Shown piece after piece: positions 35,501 through 43,755 of a stretch of 64,000 nt of DNA. The stretch covers positions 1 to 64,000 of the forward strand of contig JASAND010028290.1 of the NCBI GenBank assembly GCA_030248195.1, in the 5' to 3' direction. This DNA comes from Trissonchulus latispiculum (taxonomy: Eukaryota; Nematoda; Enoplea; Enoplida; Ironidae). Below the pieces are notes generated by a model. It searched no databases. It worked only from the letters and a program-made list of their open reading frames with translations, and was not told the origin of the DNA. How positions within the stretch are numbered: the first letter of the stretch is position 1; every line of letters begins with the position of its first letter. The translations under genes and the position numbers were made by a program.

Positions 35501-36696
35501 TAGCCATACCTGAATGCTTAATCGCTGAAGTCATGGAATCTTACCATGATTGTCCGTTTTCGGGCCACTTAGGTTTCGATAAAACATATCAGAAACTTCG
35601 CCGACGTTTTCACTGGCCTTCTCTCCGGTCGGACACAAAAGCCTATTGCCGTAGCTGTGTGCTCTGTGCCAAAGTTAAAGATCCACCTCATTTAACACGA
35701 GCACCTTTGGCCCCCATTCCTATTGTTGGAACCCCATTTTCTCGGGTCACAATGGATATAGCGGGCCCTCTTCCTGTTACACCACAGGGAAATGCTTATC
35801 TATTAGTATTCATTGATAGTTTCACCAAATGGTGCGAAGCTTTTCCGCTCTCCAACACCAAGTCACTCACTATCGCCAAAATTTTTGTGAACGAAATCGT
35901 ATGTCGTTTTGCAGCTCCTTATGAGCTACTGTCGGACTGTGCTAGCAACTTTACGACCGAAATCATAAAAGACATCTGCACTCTTGTTAATACTAGGAAA
36001 CTGCAGTCCGTCCCCTATCGACCGCAAACGCAAGGTCAGGTAGAGCGACAGAACAAAACGTTAGTAACTATGTTAAAAAATTACTGTATCTCTAACCAAC
36101 AATCATGGGACGATTACCTACCCAAAATATTGTTTGCGTATCGCTCCGCAACACATGAAACTACTAAAGAAAGCCCATTTTACCTACTCTTCGGCAGAGA
36201 TCCACAGATACCTTTTTACACCAGTATTACGACCATGGAATCACCCTACTCTGAGCATGATGATTACCGCCGCGATCTCACCCAAGCATTATCCTCCGCA
36301 TGGTCCACAGCGATGGAACAAATATTAAAAGCTCAAAATAAGCAAAAGTTTTATTATGATCGGACCATTCATTTACCCCACTACCAGGTCGGCGATAGGG
36401 TATATGTCTACATTCCAACCACACACCGCGGCCAGTCGCCGAAGCTCTCCACCTTCTGGCGCGGACCATTCCGAATATGCCAAATTAACGGGCGTAACCT
36501 GCACGTTACACCCATTGATTCCCCCACGGAGAAAGAACGAGTCGTTCATGTCGACCAGGTTAAAAAGTGTTATGATCTCCACCTACCCTATTTACGTGCT
36601 CCACCTTCCGCACCTAACTCTGCTCAAACAAATACCAGTTCTGGACTCCCTGAGGCACATCGTCAACATTACAATCTTAGAACTCGGCGTCTATGA
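29518..36696 (+). CDS. Gag - envelope-like - Pol polyprotein (2392 aa), copy 1
   Basis: Start chosen at the ATG of MSTGNDPTND, because the sequence upstream differs between copies at a T run. Residues 1-320: coiled, charged Gag. Zinc knuckle C323-X2-C326-X4-H331-X4-C336. 340-560: Pro/Arg/Ser-rich. TM1 about 570-592. 593-1088: ectodomain with about 16 Cys, several N-X-S/T sites and a basic HRKR at 623-626. TM2 about 1089-1112. Basic RRQRR at 1164-1168. Protease DTGA 1241-1244. RT YIDD 1660-1663. RNase H Asp 1809. Integrase HHCC zinc region, then D2080, D2140, E2176 (D-D-35-E), and a GPF-type C-terminal module. Catalytic motifs are intact. Placing a two-TM envelope-like loop between Gag and protease in a single frame is unusual: Gag and Pol would both face the cytosol. 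The identity of the ectodomain is not recognised; envelope-like is inferred from topology. Confidence 0.88.
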   Translation: MSTGNDPTNDPNNPRDLRQLQRSLERQERVLAEQAERLSLLQVVAQNSDTSNSSHTHNQHAPEKFRGRVGEDFAQWIDMFEIYARSRNWSDDQKCAHLPVYLREFALDQYKELPTPVRDNYPQLKQALANSLVPPENQRITSLVLRGRVKRDTESLADYSQEIKRLGRAAYSQFDPNIRDFLTKEAFIAGLPSDLKEYVLSQDPDTFQKAFTLAQKKDAQSRLLMTSVHNPKQDELSSKLQVHMVTELNNLKQEISKLSQPTPESSLHSAVEKLTSSLDHAFSIQNTFSSPSFSPGPQRFPRSDRHSDYRSRYTWTEDGRPVCASCGCVGHIRIKCQGPPIYSSSQRPYFSGHLTGPNTENWRGHYSGPSRPKFHPDQQIRSTPRYSRTPSPPPSHARYRTPERRFHEPRADRPTRQSRHTSPSPMQKRTRFPTPHSSYAICDSEQHSRQELPQPHSLENCQSDLLCPDMFSYQDCADIQYPDLPESNSVLALLNTHHENSDSCRSSSSLSFSRDTSLENEESEDDEFPITFLFEPSQDHNSPGPPEPIRPTDNRNQATHPSTIKCPKGFLVIFLFIFMLFFTFTISSAFGYATYLCDPQVYGTMFSLPQDKSCSIPPFEPVHRKRVQVWAPPSFPITTAVNACELRTDQVCTYTNWLGVNKIVSHNFSYTPVSPEICRLASSYYFFYGLALSPLSPTFWSTNFPIRRQNQYCCKQICTTTINFNLYLGTISSLDGESVTTNIATASECVAEKGVCLSDQLTLVWDPTVFNVSCPFTFINSFTARIVHNHILIDSLHSAVVLSRQSFLGCLPKPTFTTDSGILIHIPPQQNYTPSTFSRTYTDTNYTFPAGITNLHLLDTEFFRSSYLSICYSQMQFLSLLRTIFYLDASLGVRTLFRREDITAKFNGDAVSISQCQKVYPKKIYWNYKYENTCYTHIPVLFNDSTELYFLAAGSRILTRYSATQPCHPHASAITDTRPPLSVTLTSNVVELPFPLVKLQLWRPYLLPLTGKKFSRPNFLPVPQFTLLSEYLSLLHNAILQLSAFTSTLSTNPVYLQQSLFGNRSIPDSLLTSLSLPSTDLLLTGAYQFYLNVTICILAIFTSFYLVSKLSQFLSYLKLSKCSSHITSQEQEAGSCLPKCHTHTYRVSRHVHPNLTEVSSQSFRRQRRAPTPRIDETVFATSPFVTHAFPEPPSDRNSLHSKSSETQHAYNCAPLANKSSKPLISTIYAKINNTVTRALIDTGATLSLITKKTAMNLPLRPHTTAGPTSITGHSLLILGLVFTTLTLGKLNVHHSFHVTSELPYDCILGTDLLSKLGPFVINFQKRTVTISGQILPFESELPLRYHFKHTPSVHSVSSFTIPARTEGNVLCALSERRKQDMLFEPSQTFSKETPLLAARAILSANEHFVVLRLLNPTLTPIKVYKNTTFGHLHNLAPTFPILAFSPQTPPTKSGSAQINLSDTSLSDTQTQTLRQLLTSYDDIFASHKFDLGHTSVSTHSIDVGNASPIKQRPYRVPIKQREVVNEHIKNMHSQGIIRPSSSPWASPIVLVRKQDGSDRFCVDYRKLNSVTKKDSWPLPRCDEILDSLGSAKFFSSLDLCSGYWQIPLDEESKAKTAFTSFAGLWEFNVLPFGLCNAPATFQRTMEFILLGLHWKNCLCYIDDIIVFSPTFEQHVDDLRQVFDRFRTYSLKLKPSKCHFCRKVVSFLGHLISAEGIQPDPAKISPVAHYPVPKSVPDIRRFLGFASYYRRFIRNFSRIASPLTALLKKESSFSWTPECQEAFRTLRERLLSPPILSYPNFNKQFTLHTDASGIALGAVLSQYHENKEHVIAYASRTLSRHECNYAATEKEALAVVWAVTYFRCYLYGRHFTLYTDCASLKSLLHSKHPSSRLARWALKLQDYDIEILHRSGKKHANADALSRIELPRVLTLIDTPKDISTLQQNDTYLGPIFQYLQQGKICTDPSTAIAVKAKATFYSLNDNLLYFTQNCKRPLIAIPECLIAEVMESYHDCPFSGHLGFDKTYQKLRRRFHWPSLRSDTKAYCRSCVLCAKVKDPPHLTRAPLAPIPIVGTPFSRVTMDIAGPLPVTPQGNAYLLVFIDSFTKWCEAFPLSNTKSLTIAKIFVNEIVCRFAAPYELLSDCASNFTTEIIKDICTLVNTRKLQSVPYRPQTQGQVERQNKTLVTMLKNYCISNQQSWDDYLPKILFAYRSATHETTKESPFYLLFGRDPQIPFYTSITTMESPYSEHDDYRRDLTQALSSAWSTAMEQILKAQNKQKFYYDRTIHLPHYQVGDRVYVYIPTTHRGQSPKLSTFWRGPFRICQINGRNLHVTPIDSPTEKERVVHVDQVKKCYDLHLPYLRAPPSAPNSAQTNTSSGLPEAHRQHYNLRTRRL

Positions 36697-36816
36697 CTAG
36701 TCTGTCTTTTAATTTTTTTCTTTCCATTCATTAATTATTTATCCTATACTTTTGGATTATTTGTTTATCTTGTTATATTTTCTTTTTTCGACGTTTTAGG
36801 AGTCCGTTTACGTGTT
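36697..36816 (+). promoter_or_regulatory. ORF1-ORF2 spacer with splice-acceptor-like end
   Basis: A 120-bp T-rich spacer ends TTTTTTCGACGTTTTAG|GAG at 36798-36799, like the host TTTTAG acceptors, 17 bp before the ORF2 ATG. A similar TTGTTTTAG lies at 29462-29470 before Gag. Suggests ORF2 is made from a spliced RNA. Confidence 0.5.
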
Positions 36817-38712
36817 ATGGCCCAGTCAGCCAGAGGGAAAACACGTCCGCCCGATTCCTCCCGCCAGAGTCCACCAAATAAGCTGTCAAAAACTGTGCTA
36901 AAATTTGATTACATTTCTGGTTCAGGACATGTTTTGTCCGCTTACCATCGTTTTCCCTCCATTCCAGTGGGTGATAAAAATTTCACGACACCTAAGCAAC
37001 TGTTTGAGTATATACACCTGTTTCAGCTGGGACTCACCAGCGAAGCTGACTACGTTCTCAACAACCCAATGTCCGGGTCTGACGTACACCAGTATTTTAA
37101 TTCCATTCGCCACGCCTATGTTGACCGAAACGGGCCGTGGATTTTCTTTCGGGATTCCGTTTGGCTTGCGATTTGGCAATTGGTAGCCAAATGCAGCAGT
37201 CTGTGCCATAGAATCCTTACACAACCAGACACTCACTTTGTTCTCCTGGGAAACCATCCCTATTGGGCTTGTGGGTTAGATAAGGTGCCGGAGGATACAC
37301 CCTCAGGATTCCCTGGGTCAAATCGCTATGGTCGCCTTTTAGACCAGGCGGCTGAGCTTGTTTCCCAAGAGCGCAGGCCTGCCTGTAATCTCCACGAACT
37401 CTGCCTCCGTCACGTGTTGGATTCGCCACCCAAAACTCTACTCGTCGTTGGAGATGCCGATCTCAAATATCTGCGCGCTGTAGAATGCGGATCAGTAATT
37501 TGCCGGGAACAGTTCCAGTTTCACCATCTTCCTGCCATGCTTCGGGGCATCGATGTCAGCCAGTACACCTACCTGATTGTCCACAGTGGCATCAGCCAAC
37601 TTCGCGACTCCCCTGCTGACTGGGAGAAGGACATTTTGTCGGTTTCCGATTACCTGACGCAGCTGCCTATTTCTATTTACGTCTCAGGGCCGTTTCTACA
37701 CCGGAATTCGCCTTTTCCGGCCGAAACTGTTGCCGCACGCGACACGTTTCTCCGGAACAAATGCCAGCAGTTACACCTAAACTACCTCTCGACGTCGGCT
37801 CGATTTCACCCTGATCCAGAAAGTCTTCACGTTTGCCACTTTTATGACTCGCCCCCTGAGCCCTGCTACCATCTTTCCCCTGACGGAACCTCTCGTCTGT
37901 TCCAATGTTGGGAGCTGGAGAAGCCACGGTTCGCCTTGGTGCAACCTTATTTCAGCGACCAACCTTATGCTCAGCCTCGTCCGGCTACTGGTCGGCCCTC
38001 TCGGAATGAATCCCGACCTGCTAACCCATCGCCGCGTGTCCGTTCTCCGGCTCTCAGCAAAACCCGTGGGTACACCTGCCGCAGTCGCACACGTTCCGCG
38101 CGGTCGTCCAATTCACATTCGTATTCCCCGGAGGGACATATCTCTTTACTAGACGACGAAACGGCCTCCACAAGATCATCATCGGCTGGTACGCCTGTCA
38201 GCAGCCTAACCCCGGAAAAACCTCCATTCCAAACCCCTCCTCCTACAACCAGCCCTGTTACGCCACAATCTACTGCTCCTGCTGCAACCACTGCTGTGGT
38301 GGATCCGGAGCAAACGCCTCTTCCCAAACAAAATTCGAGGAATACCGTTGCCGCGGAATCATCTGGCACGGTTACCACCTGCAATGTCGCACAAAAATCC
38401 GCAACAACAAATTCGCACTCGCACATGGACGAAACCCAGCCAACACAGACCTACTCGGCACTACATCCCCTGATGCCAACGTCAACCGAACCTCCCACCC
38501 AACCCTCCGCGTCCAATATGTCCACCTCAGGCTGGTCTCCTACCCCTGCCCAGTCACACAGCCTCCCGGGCTCCACGAATATAGCGGACGATCTGGGAAT
38601 ACCTCATCTCTGCAAACTCCACATGTTTGTGGGTGTATACAAATTCCCGACAGGGCAAAAAGTCCTAGTCGTGCCAAGAGAACTCCAACTTGAGGGTATA
38701 CGCTTTGTATAA
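36817..38712 (+). CDS. NADAR-like + SGNH-like accessory protein (631 aa), copy 1
   Basis: Second retroelement ORF. Residues 30-180 follow the NADAR (YbiA, DUF1768) pattern: GHVLSAYHRFPSIPVGDKNF, then W108..R112..K125, then L..PYWACGLD around 148-155 and PGSNRYGRLL 166-175. The NADAR family acts on N-glycosidic bonds of ADP-ribosyl or riboflavin-pathway substrates. The position normally held by the active-site Glu after the F-x-x-x motif aligns to K60. Residues 207-365 resemble an SGNH hydrolase: VVGDADLKYL for the GDS block (Ser is Ala214), LIVHSGISQL for block III, YHLSPDGTSRL for the final His block, with Pro in place of the usual Asp three residues earlier. Residues 370-600 are Pro/Ser/Thr-rich and likely disordered; a short ordered end follows. 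Probably binding rather than catalytic modules. Domain calls are by eye. Confidence 0.75.
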   Translation: MAQSARGKTRPPDSSRQSPPNKLSKTVLKFDYISGSGHVLSAYHRFPSIPVGDKNFTTPKQLFEYIHLFQLGLTSEADYVLNNPMSGSDVHQYFNSIRHAYVDRNGPWIFFRDSVWLAIWQLVAKCSSLCHRILTQPDTHFVLLGNHPYWACGLDKVPEDTPSGFPGSNRYGRLLDQAAELVSQERRPACNLHELCLRHVLDSPPKTLLVVGDADLKYLRAVECGSVICREQFQFHHLPAMLRGIDVSQYTYLIVHSGISQLRDSPADWEKDILSVSDYLTQLPISIYVSGPFLHRNSPFPAETVAARDTFLRNKCQQLHLNYLSTSARFHPDPESLHVCHFYDSPPEPCYHLSPDGTSRLFQCWELEKPRFALVQPYFSDQPYAQPRPATGRPSRNESRPANPSPRVRSPALSKTRGYTCRSRTRSARSSNSHSYSPEGHISLLDDETASTRSSSAGTPVSSLTPEKPPFQTPPPTTSPVTPQSTAPAATTAVVDPEQTPLPKQNSRNTVAAESSGTVTTCNVAQKSATTNSHSHMDETQPTQTYSALHPLMPTSTEPPTQPSASNMSTSGWSPTPAQSHSLPGSTNIADDLGIPHLCKLHMFVGVYKFPTGQKVLVVPRELQLEGIRFV

Positions 38713-38865
38713 TCATCGAAGCACTTAGCCGGCCAAGAAAAGGTTAATTTTTCACAATTTTACAAACGATTCTTTCTCTTGTTTGCCACGCGTATATACA
38801 TTCTTGTTTTGTTTCTTTTTTTTCAATTCTTTCAATAACACAGAACGGGGACGTTCGCATTTTTC

Positions 38866-38877
38866 AAAGGGTGGTGA
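38866..38877 (+). promoter_or_regulatory. polypurine tract, copy 1
   Basis: AAAGGGTGGTGA immediately precedes the 3' LTR and would prime plus-strand synthesis. The same tract precedes the copy 2 3' LTR at 53104-53115. Confidence 0.65.
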
Positions 38878-39393
38878 TGTAACCGGGTGACGTTCGCACG
38901 ATTACGGTAGGCCCTCTCCGTCAGACGTGCACCTGTCAACTGGCTCCAAATTTCCCTAACTATTTGTAAACAACTTCATTAAACTAATACACTATTGTAA
39001 AAATTCACTACCTAAGACCTACACCTGCAAACTTCTAAGCTGAACGCCCCCTAAAATACCTACGCCTGGATAGATGTGAATTTACACCTGAGCAATCCGA
39101 GACACAGAAAAAGGTTACGAAAAGGACTTAAAAGAAAGCACCCCAAAACATAGTTTAGTTGTTTGTTCTGTTATCTGTGGGTAAACTTTGTGCAGCCCGA
39201 AGCGGCTAAGGTGAATAAAGTTGTGGAGATTGAGAGTGTTTGGTAGAGAGAAGAACTTAGGGCTATAGAAGACAAGAATTGGAATTGTGTGACAATTATC
39301 AGGAACCGTAGTCTGCCGGTTATTGAGAAGTAGAATCCCTAGTCCGAAGCTGAAATTATAGGATCTTACCCGAGTGAGGTAGGTAGTGTTACA
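38878..39393 (+). repeat. 3' LTR, copy 1
   Basis: 516 bp, same ends as the 5' LTR; I saw no difference between the two on reading through. Confidence 0.92.
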
Positions 39394-39492
39394 TGACAAA
39401 CAATATTATGAGGACAACTGTGTCTTTGAACAGAAATAAATTCGAGGAAATTCTGCCAGATATCTGGAACTCAGTACAACCATTTGTATTAC

Positions 39493-40173
39493 CAAGAGTA
39501 CATAATAGAATAAGAGTATGAAACTCTTACGCTACTATGTACTAAACATGCTTGACATGCTCGGGTCGCTAACTCGGGACCCCCCCCCCCCCCGAAAGTC
39601 TCGGGGGGGGGGTGGTCCCACCCTACACTATTTACATACATGCTTTCATATAAGTGTGTGTCTGTTCGCTGATTCGATAATTAGCTTAGGCTTACGATAG
39701 GCATTTTATTAGTAATTTTCAATTAATTAATTATAACTTTAAGTAGGTTAATGTAATTAAGAAAACTAATTCGACAACTTTTTAGCATTTTTTCTGCTCT
39801 TTCCAATGATATAAAAATTGTTGCACAAAACAAAAATCCGTAGGAATGTAGTCTGCAACAATTTTTATATCGTAGGAAAGAGCAGAAAAATGCTACAAAG
39901 TTGTCGAATTAGTTTTTTAATTACATTAACCTAATTAAAGTTATAATTAATTAATTAAAAATTACTAATAGGCCTATCGTAGGCCTAAGCTAATTAACGA
40001 ATCAGCGAGCAGACACACACTTGCAATGAAAGCATGTAAATAGTGTAGGGTGGGACCCCCCCAGAGACTTTCGGGGGGGGGGGGGGTCCCGAGTTAGCGA
40101 CCCGACCATGTCAAGCATGTTTAGTACATAGTAGCGTAAGAGTTTCATATTCTTATTCTATTATGTACTCTTG
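39493..40173. mobile_element. 681-bp foldback element (FB-B), CAAGAGT family
   Basis: Starts CAAGAGTACATAATAGAATA and ends TATTATGTACTCTTG. Exact 7-bp duplication GTATTAC (39486-39492, 40174-40180). Arms of about 300 bp include GGGTCGCTAACTCGGGACCC with C/G runs of 10-14. No gene. Confidence 0.85.
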
Positions 40174-40332
40174 GTATTACCAATCTTGGCACGTGTAAAA
40201 GCCAATAAATTATTAGGTCAAACTTGAAGAACTATTCCTAGAATGTGGCCTTAACTCAAACCACATTTTTCGAAGAATAGGGATAAGACTAAAATAATAA
40301 TAAAAAATTTAGGGTTCTATACAAGGGAAAAT

Positions 40333-40832
40333 GGATCATATGCAGAATTTCCCCTCCTAACACTAAGGGGGGAAATTCTTCCTATGAGGACTTAGACATT
40401 CAACTGGTTTGTCTTGCTGAACTGAGTTAAAATTGACGCTGTTTTATTTTGTGAATCTGATTATATGTATAAAACAAACTAACAAAATTTTGCGTAAAAA
40501 AGGAAAGGTGTTGGCAAAACTTAAGCTGATCAGGTACACCATCGAACTAATCATCAGCTTTTGCCTAAGTTTCATCAACTTTAACTGCTTTACAAGTATT
40601 TATTTCTTTATTTTAAAAATGATCAGAACAACTTAATTAATACTGAGAAACTTTAAGTTTTTTAAAATTAATACTCCAAAAGTACACTGGCGAGAAATAT
40701 TCGCATTGATTTCAACATAGCAATACTAATACCACCAAAATCAGTTAACATTCTGCTTGAAAATGTGTTTTCACTGCTAGGGGGGAAATTCTTCATATGA
40801 GAACTTAGGAGGGGAAATTCTGCATATGATCC
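40333..40832. mobile_element. 500-bp inverted-repeat element, GGATCATATGCAG termini
   Basis: Termini GGATCATATGCAGAATTTCC and its complement; exact 8-bp duplication GGGAAAAT (40325-40332, 40833-40840). Subterminal AGGGGGGAAATTCTTC words occur in both arms. A small ORF inside has no recognisable product. Confidence 0.7.
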
Positions 40833-41529
40833 GGGAAAATTCCCATAATCGTTTGGTGCAACGTATTTTGAACTTACCTTCTAAATGTAATTTTCATTGT
40901 ACTCCAACTGGTACAACGCAACCCGAAATGTTGAATAAAACAAAATAAAATCAAAATAAGCAAAAAGTTAAGTTAATAATTAAGTTAATTTAATCAATTT
41001 TCACAAAAAATGTTTTGTATTCAGGTTATTAAGAGTTCAGGTTGATTGAGTTTAATTAATCAATTAAAATTCATTTTATCTCTTTGTAGGCTATAGCAAA
41101 ATTAAAAAGCAAATTACAAGCTATACAACTAAAAGACCTTAAATATTTTATTAAAGCTAAAGAATTTTTATACCTACGTAAAATCCGCCTACAAATTTCT
41201 TATACCTATGTAAAATTCACCTACAATATCTAAGTCCTTATTTCGCATCAAGACAATTGTGCTTTGTTATATGTTTCACATCCTTTTTAAAATTTTTAAA
41301 AGCGCAGAAGGAAACTGTAAAACTATATTGAAATCTATAATCCACTCAAAACTGTTAAAAACATTGTGTGAATGTTAAATGCCCAAGGGGGAAAGGATTA
41401 CATGCTGACGTCATCATGCTGAATTTTCCCCCTTACACGTAATAAATTTGAATACATATGCGCATTTATATGTATTATTAGCTAGGGGGGAAATTCTAGC
41501 ATGGGGGAAAAAGTAGCATACGACACCGG

Positions 41530-41640
41530 TTCCACTAGAACCGGTTGGAACCGGCACCGAACTGGAAGGATTTTTAGAACCGGAACCGGTAGGATTTGGA
41601 ACCGGCCGGTTTCACGCTTAAAAATTAACTTGAACTAATT
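41530..41640. repeat. GAACCGGT-rich cluster
   Basis: Short irregular repeats of GAACCGG/ACCGGT from about 41525 to 41620, next to the end of the CCGGTGTCG element. Origin unknown. Confidence 0.4.
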
Positions 41641-41884
41641 TTTGCAGGAGTTTAAATTTTGCAAAAGCTGCATTTTGTGGTTGCCATTCAGAGTTGCCAT
41701 TCATATTGTCTTTTTCAAACTAGTGACTGAAATTGAAACTAAAAATCTAGTTTGAACTGAAACTAAACAAATTTAGACCTGAAAGCGAAATATGTAGGAT
41801 GAGACTGATAATAATTATGAGTTTCAAACTAAAAGTGAAATGAAGGTACAATTATTGGCCGGGTCGACCAAATCGACAGCGCAT

Positions 41885-42045
41885 ACCCCCCCCCCCCCTC
41901 CGTTTGGTGGGGGAGCCAACAGATTACAGAAACCCCCCCTCCGCTTGGTGGGGGGGGTACAGCAGAGGATTAGTTTTTGTTCTATTCGAAAATGGGTCCC
42001 CGTTTGGGGGGGTCGCTGAAAGAGGTCCCCGCTTGGGGGGGTGTT
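41885..42045. repeat. fragment of FB-F interior
   Basis: CCGTTTGGTGGGGG, GGATTAGTTTTTGTTCTATT and GGGTCCCCGTTTGGGG words match the centre of 26114-26846. No termini or target duplication. Confidence 0.5.
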
Positions 42046-43105
42046 GTTGTCGTTTTCGGTTATAAATAATGATTACTCCTCGTTCTATGGACAGTCAGTC
42101 TTCCTTCAGCCATAATCGACAAAGCCAGTTTATGCTGCTTTCTAAACAACATAATGTTGTTGAAGTGGAATATATTGTGCACGTGCATTTACGCATATGT
42201 GAAAGCGTTCTGTTGAATTCACCTAGAAGCCAAGAGCACTTAGCTTCTATAATTCAATGTGTGTAAATTTTGAAACTCTTTATCACCAGTTTTAACTATT
42301 TTCTTCTGTAAGTTTAGTTCTTTTAAGAGGTTTGCCGACAAAAACTGGGCTCTTTCGGAACTACTAAGTACCGAAATAGGTGTCGCCATTGATTATTGAA
42401 ATCTGTTATCATTTGGCAATTATCAGAAACATTTGTCGGGTGAAGTAATGGCAGGCTGCTGAGTTGCTCAAAGAGTTCTTTCTTGTGTGTTTTCTGGTGC
42501 CATGTACGGACTGTACAATTAGCGTTGCGCAGGTTCGGCGATTATATAAAATGTAAGATACGGCATGGTTTCTCATAAGGCCCAACACATTTCCACTTAG
42601 TCCGACTACAAATGGCCACCAATTGCACTGGAGCTTGTTCAAAACTTTTGCCCAGGTTATTTCAATTAATATTAAATTTAATTGCCTGTCTCTGAAGCTA
42701 TAAGAGACGATCGATTACACACCTGCTAAATGATCTTGCACGTTTTCCTGACCGTTTTTTCAGTTTCTACAATTTGTTCATAATGTATACACGAATGTAA
42801 AATGTGAACTAAATTGGTCACATGTTGGTCAAACGTTGCGGCTCTGCGAGGAGAGTACCAGGGGTGTGGAGGGAAATGTTTATTATATCTTGACGGTACC
42901 TGCTAGATGATTCATTTATGCATGTACCTAATATTTTTGTTATTTTATAGAAAAATATTAATATCTGTCATCATACCTTTTGGATTGTGAATGTGGCTGA
43001 AACTTTTTAAAGACAGACTATGCTCACTGCACAGGTATGTTTTGTACAACAAACTGTATGTATATAGGGTTGCTGTTGTACGTGTTGTGCAGCTTACCTA
43101 AATAT
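42046..43105. other. intergenic, nothing recognised
   Basis: About 1.1 kb between the decayed repeats and retroelement copy 2. No exon with splice support. Confidence 0.45.
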
Positions 43106-43621
43106 TGTAACCGGGTGACGTTCGCACGATTACGGTAGGCCCTCTCCGTCAGACGTGCACCTGTCAACTGGCTCCAAATTTCCCTAACTATTTGTAAACA
43201 ACTTCATTAAACTAATACACTATTGTAAAAATTCACTACCTAAGACCTACACCTGCAAACTTCTAAGCTGAACGCCCCCTAAAATACCTACGCCTGGATA
43301 GATGTGAATTTACACCTGAGCAATCCGAGACACAGAAAAAGGTTACGAAAAGGACTTAAAAGAAAGCACCCCAAAACATAGTTTAGTTGTTTGTTCTGTT
43401 ATCTGTGGGTAAACTTTGTGCAGCCCGAAGCGGCTAAGGTGAATAAAGTTGTGGAGATTGAGAGTGTTTGGTAGAGAGAAGAACTTAGGGCTATAGAAGA
43501 CAAGAATTGGAATTGTGTGACAATTATCAGGAACCGTAGTCTGCCGGTTATTGAGAAGTAGAATCCCTAGTCCGAAGCTGAAATTATAGGATCTTACCCG
43601 AGTGAGGTAGGTAGTGTTACA
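43106..43621 (+). repeat. 5' LTR, copy 2
   Basis: 516 bp, TGTAAC...GTTACA, apparently identical to the copy 1 LTRs. The primer-binding site TGGCATCCCTGG follows at 43622. Confidence 0.92.
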
Positions 43622-43755
43622 TGGCATCCCTGGCGTAGGACCGATAATATACACCTTTGGATTATCCATTACACTTAAATTTTTTTTTCTTTCTTTGCAT
43701 TGTTTTAGTGGTTTCGTTTTTTTTTAACTTTTCGCTTTTTATTGAAGCGCGAAAA

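Larger units (their letters stand above)
28869..39393 (+). mobile_element. LTR retroelement copy 1 (Ty3/gypsy-type, intact ORFs)
   Basis: A 10,525-bp element with two identical-looking 516-bp LTRs, a primer-binding site, two open ORFs and a purine tract. Domain order in ORF1 is Gag, envelope-like module, PR, RT, RNase H, INT; the PR-RT-RH-INT order places it with Ty3/gypsy. ORF2 is NADAR-like plus SGNH-like. Flanks are GGGT (left) and TGAC (right), so no target duplication is visible, unlike copy 2. Identical LTRs imply a very recent insertion. Confidence 0.9.
28327..41529. mobile_element. CCGGTGTCG-terminus element split by retroelement copy 1
   Basis: Left CCGGTGTCGCATGCC..TTTCCCCCATGCTA at 28327 and right TAGCATGGGGGAAAA..GCATACGACACCGG ending at 41529 are inverted copies. 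Inside lie retroelement copy 1, foldback 39493-40173 and inverted repeat 40333-40832. Removing these leaves about 1.5 kb. The terminus resembles that of 6437-7980. No target duplication seen. Confidence 0.5.

Noticed and set aside
42069..42266. Small ORF between repeats
   Set aside because: Single short ORF without splice sites, domain or repeat support.
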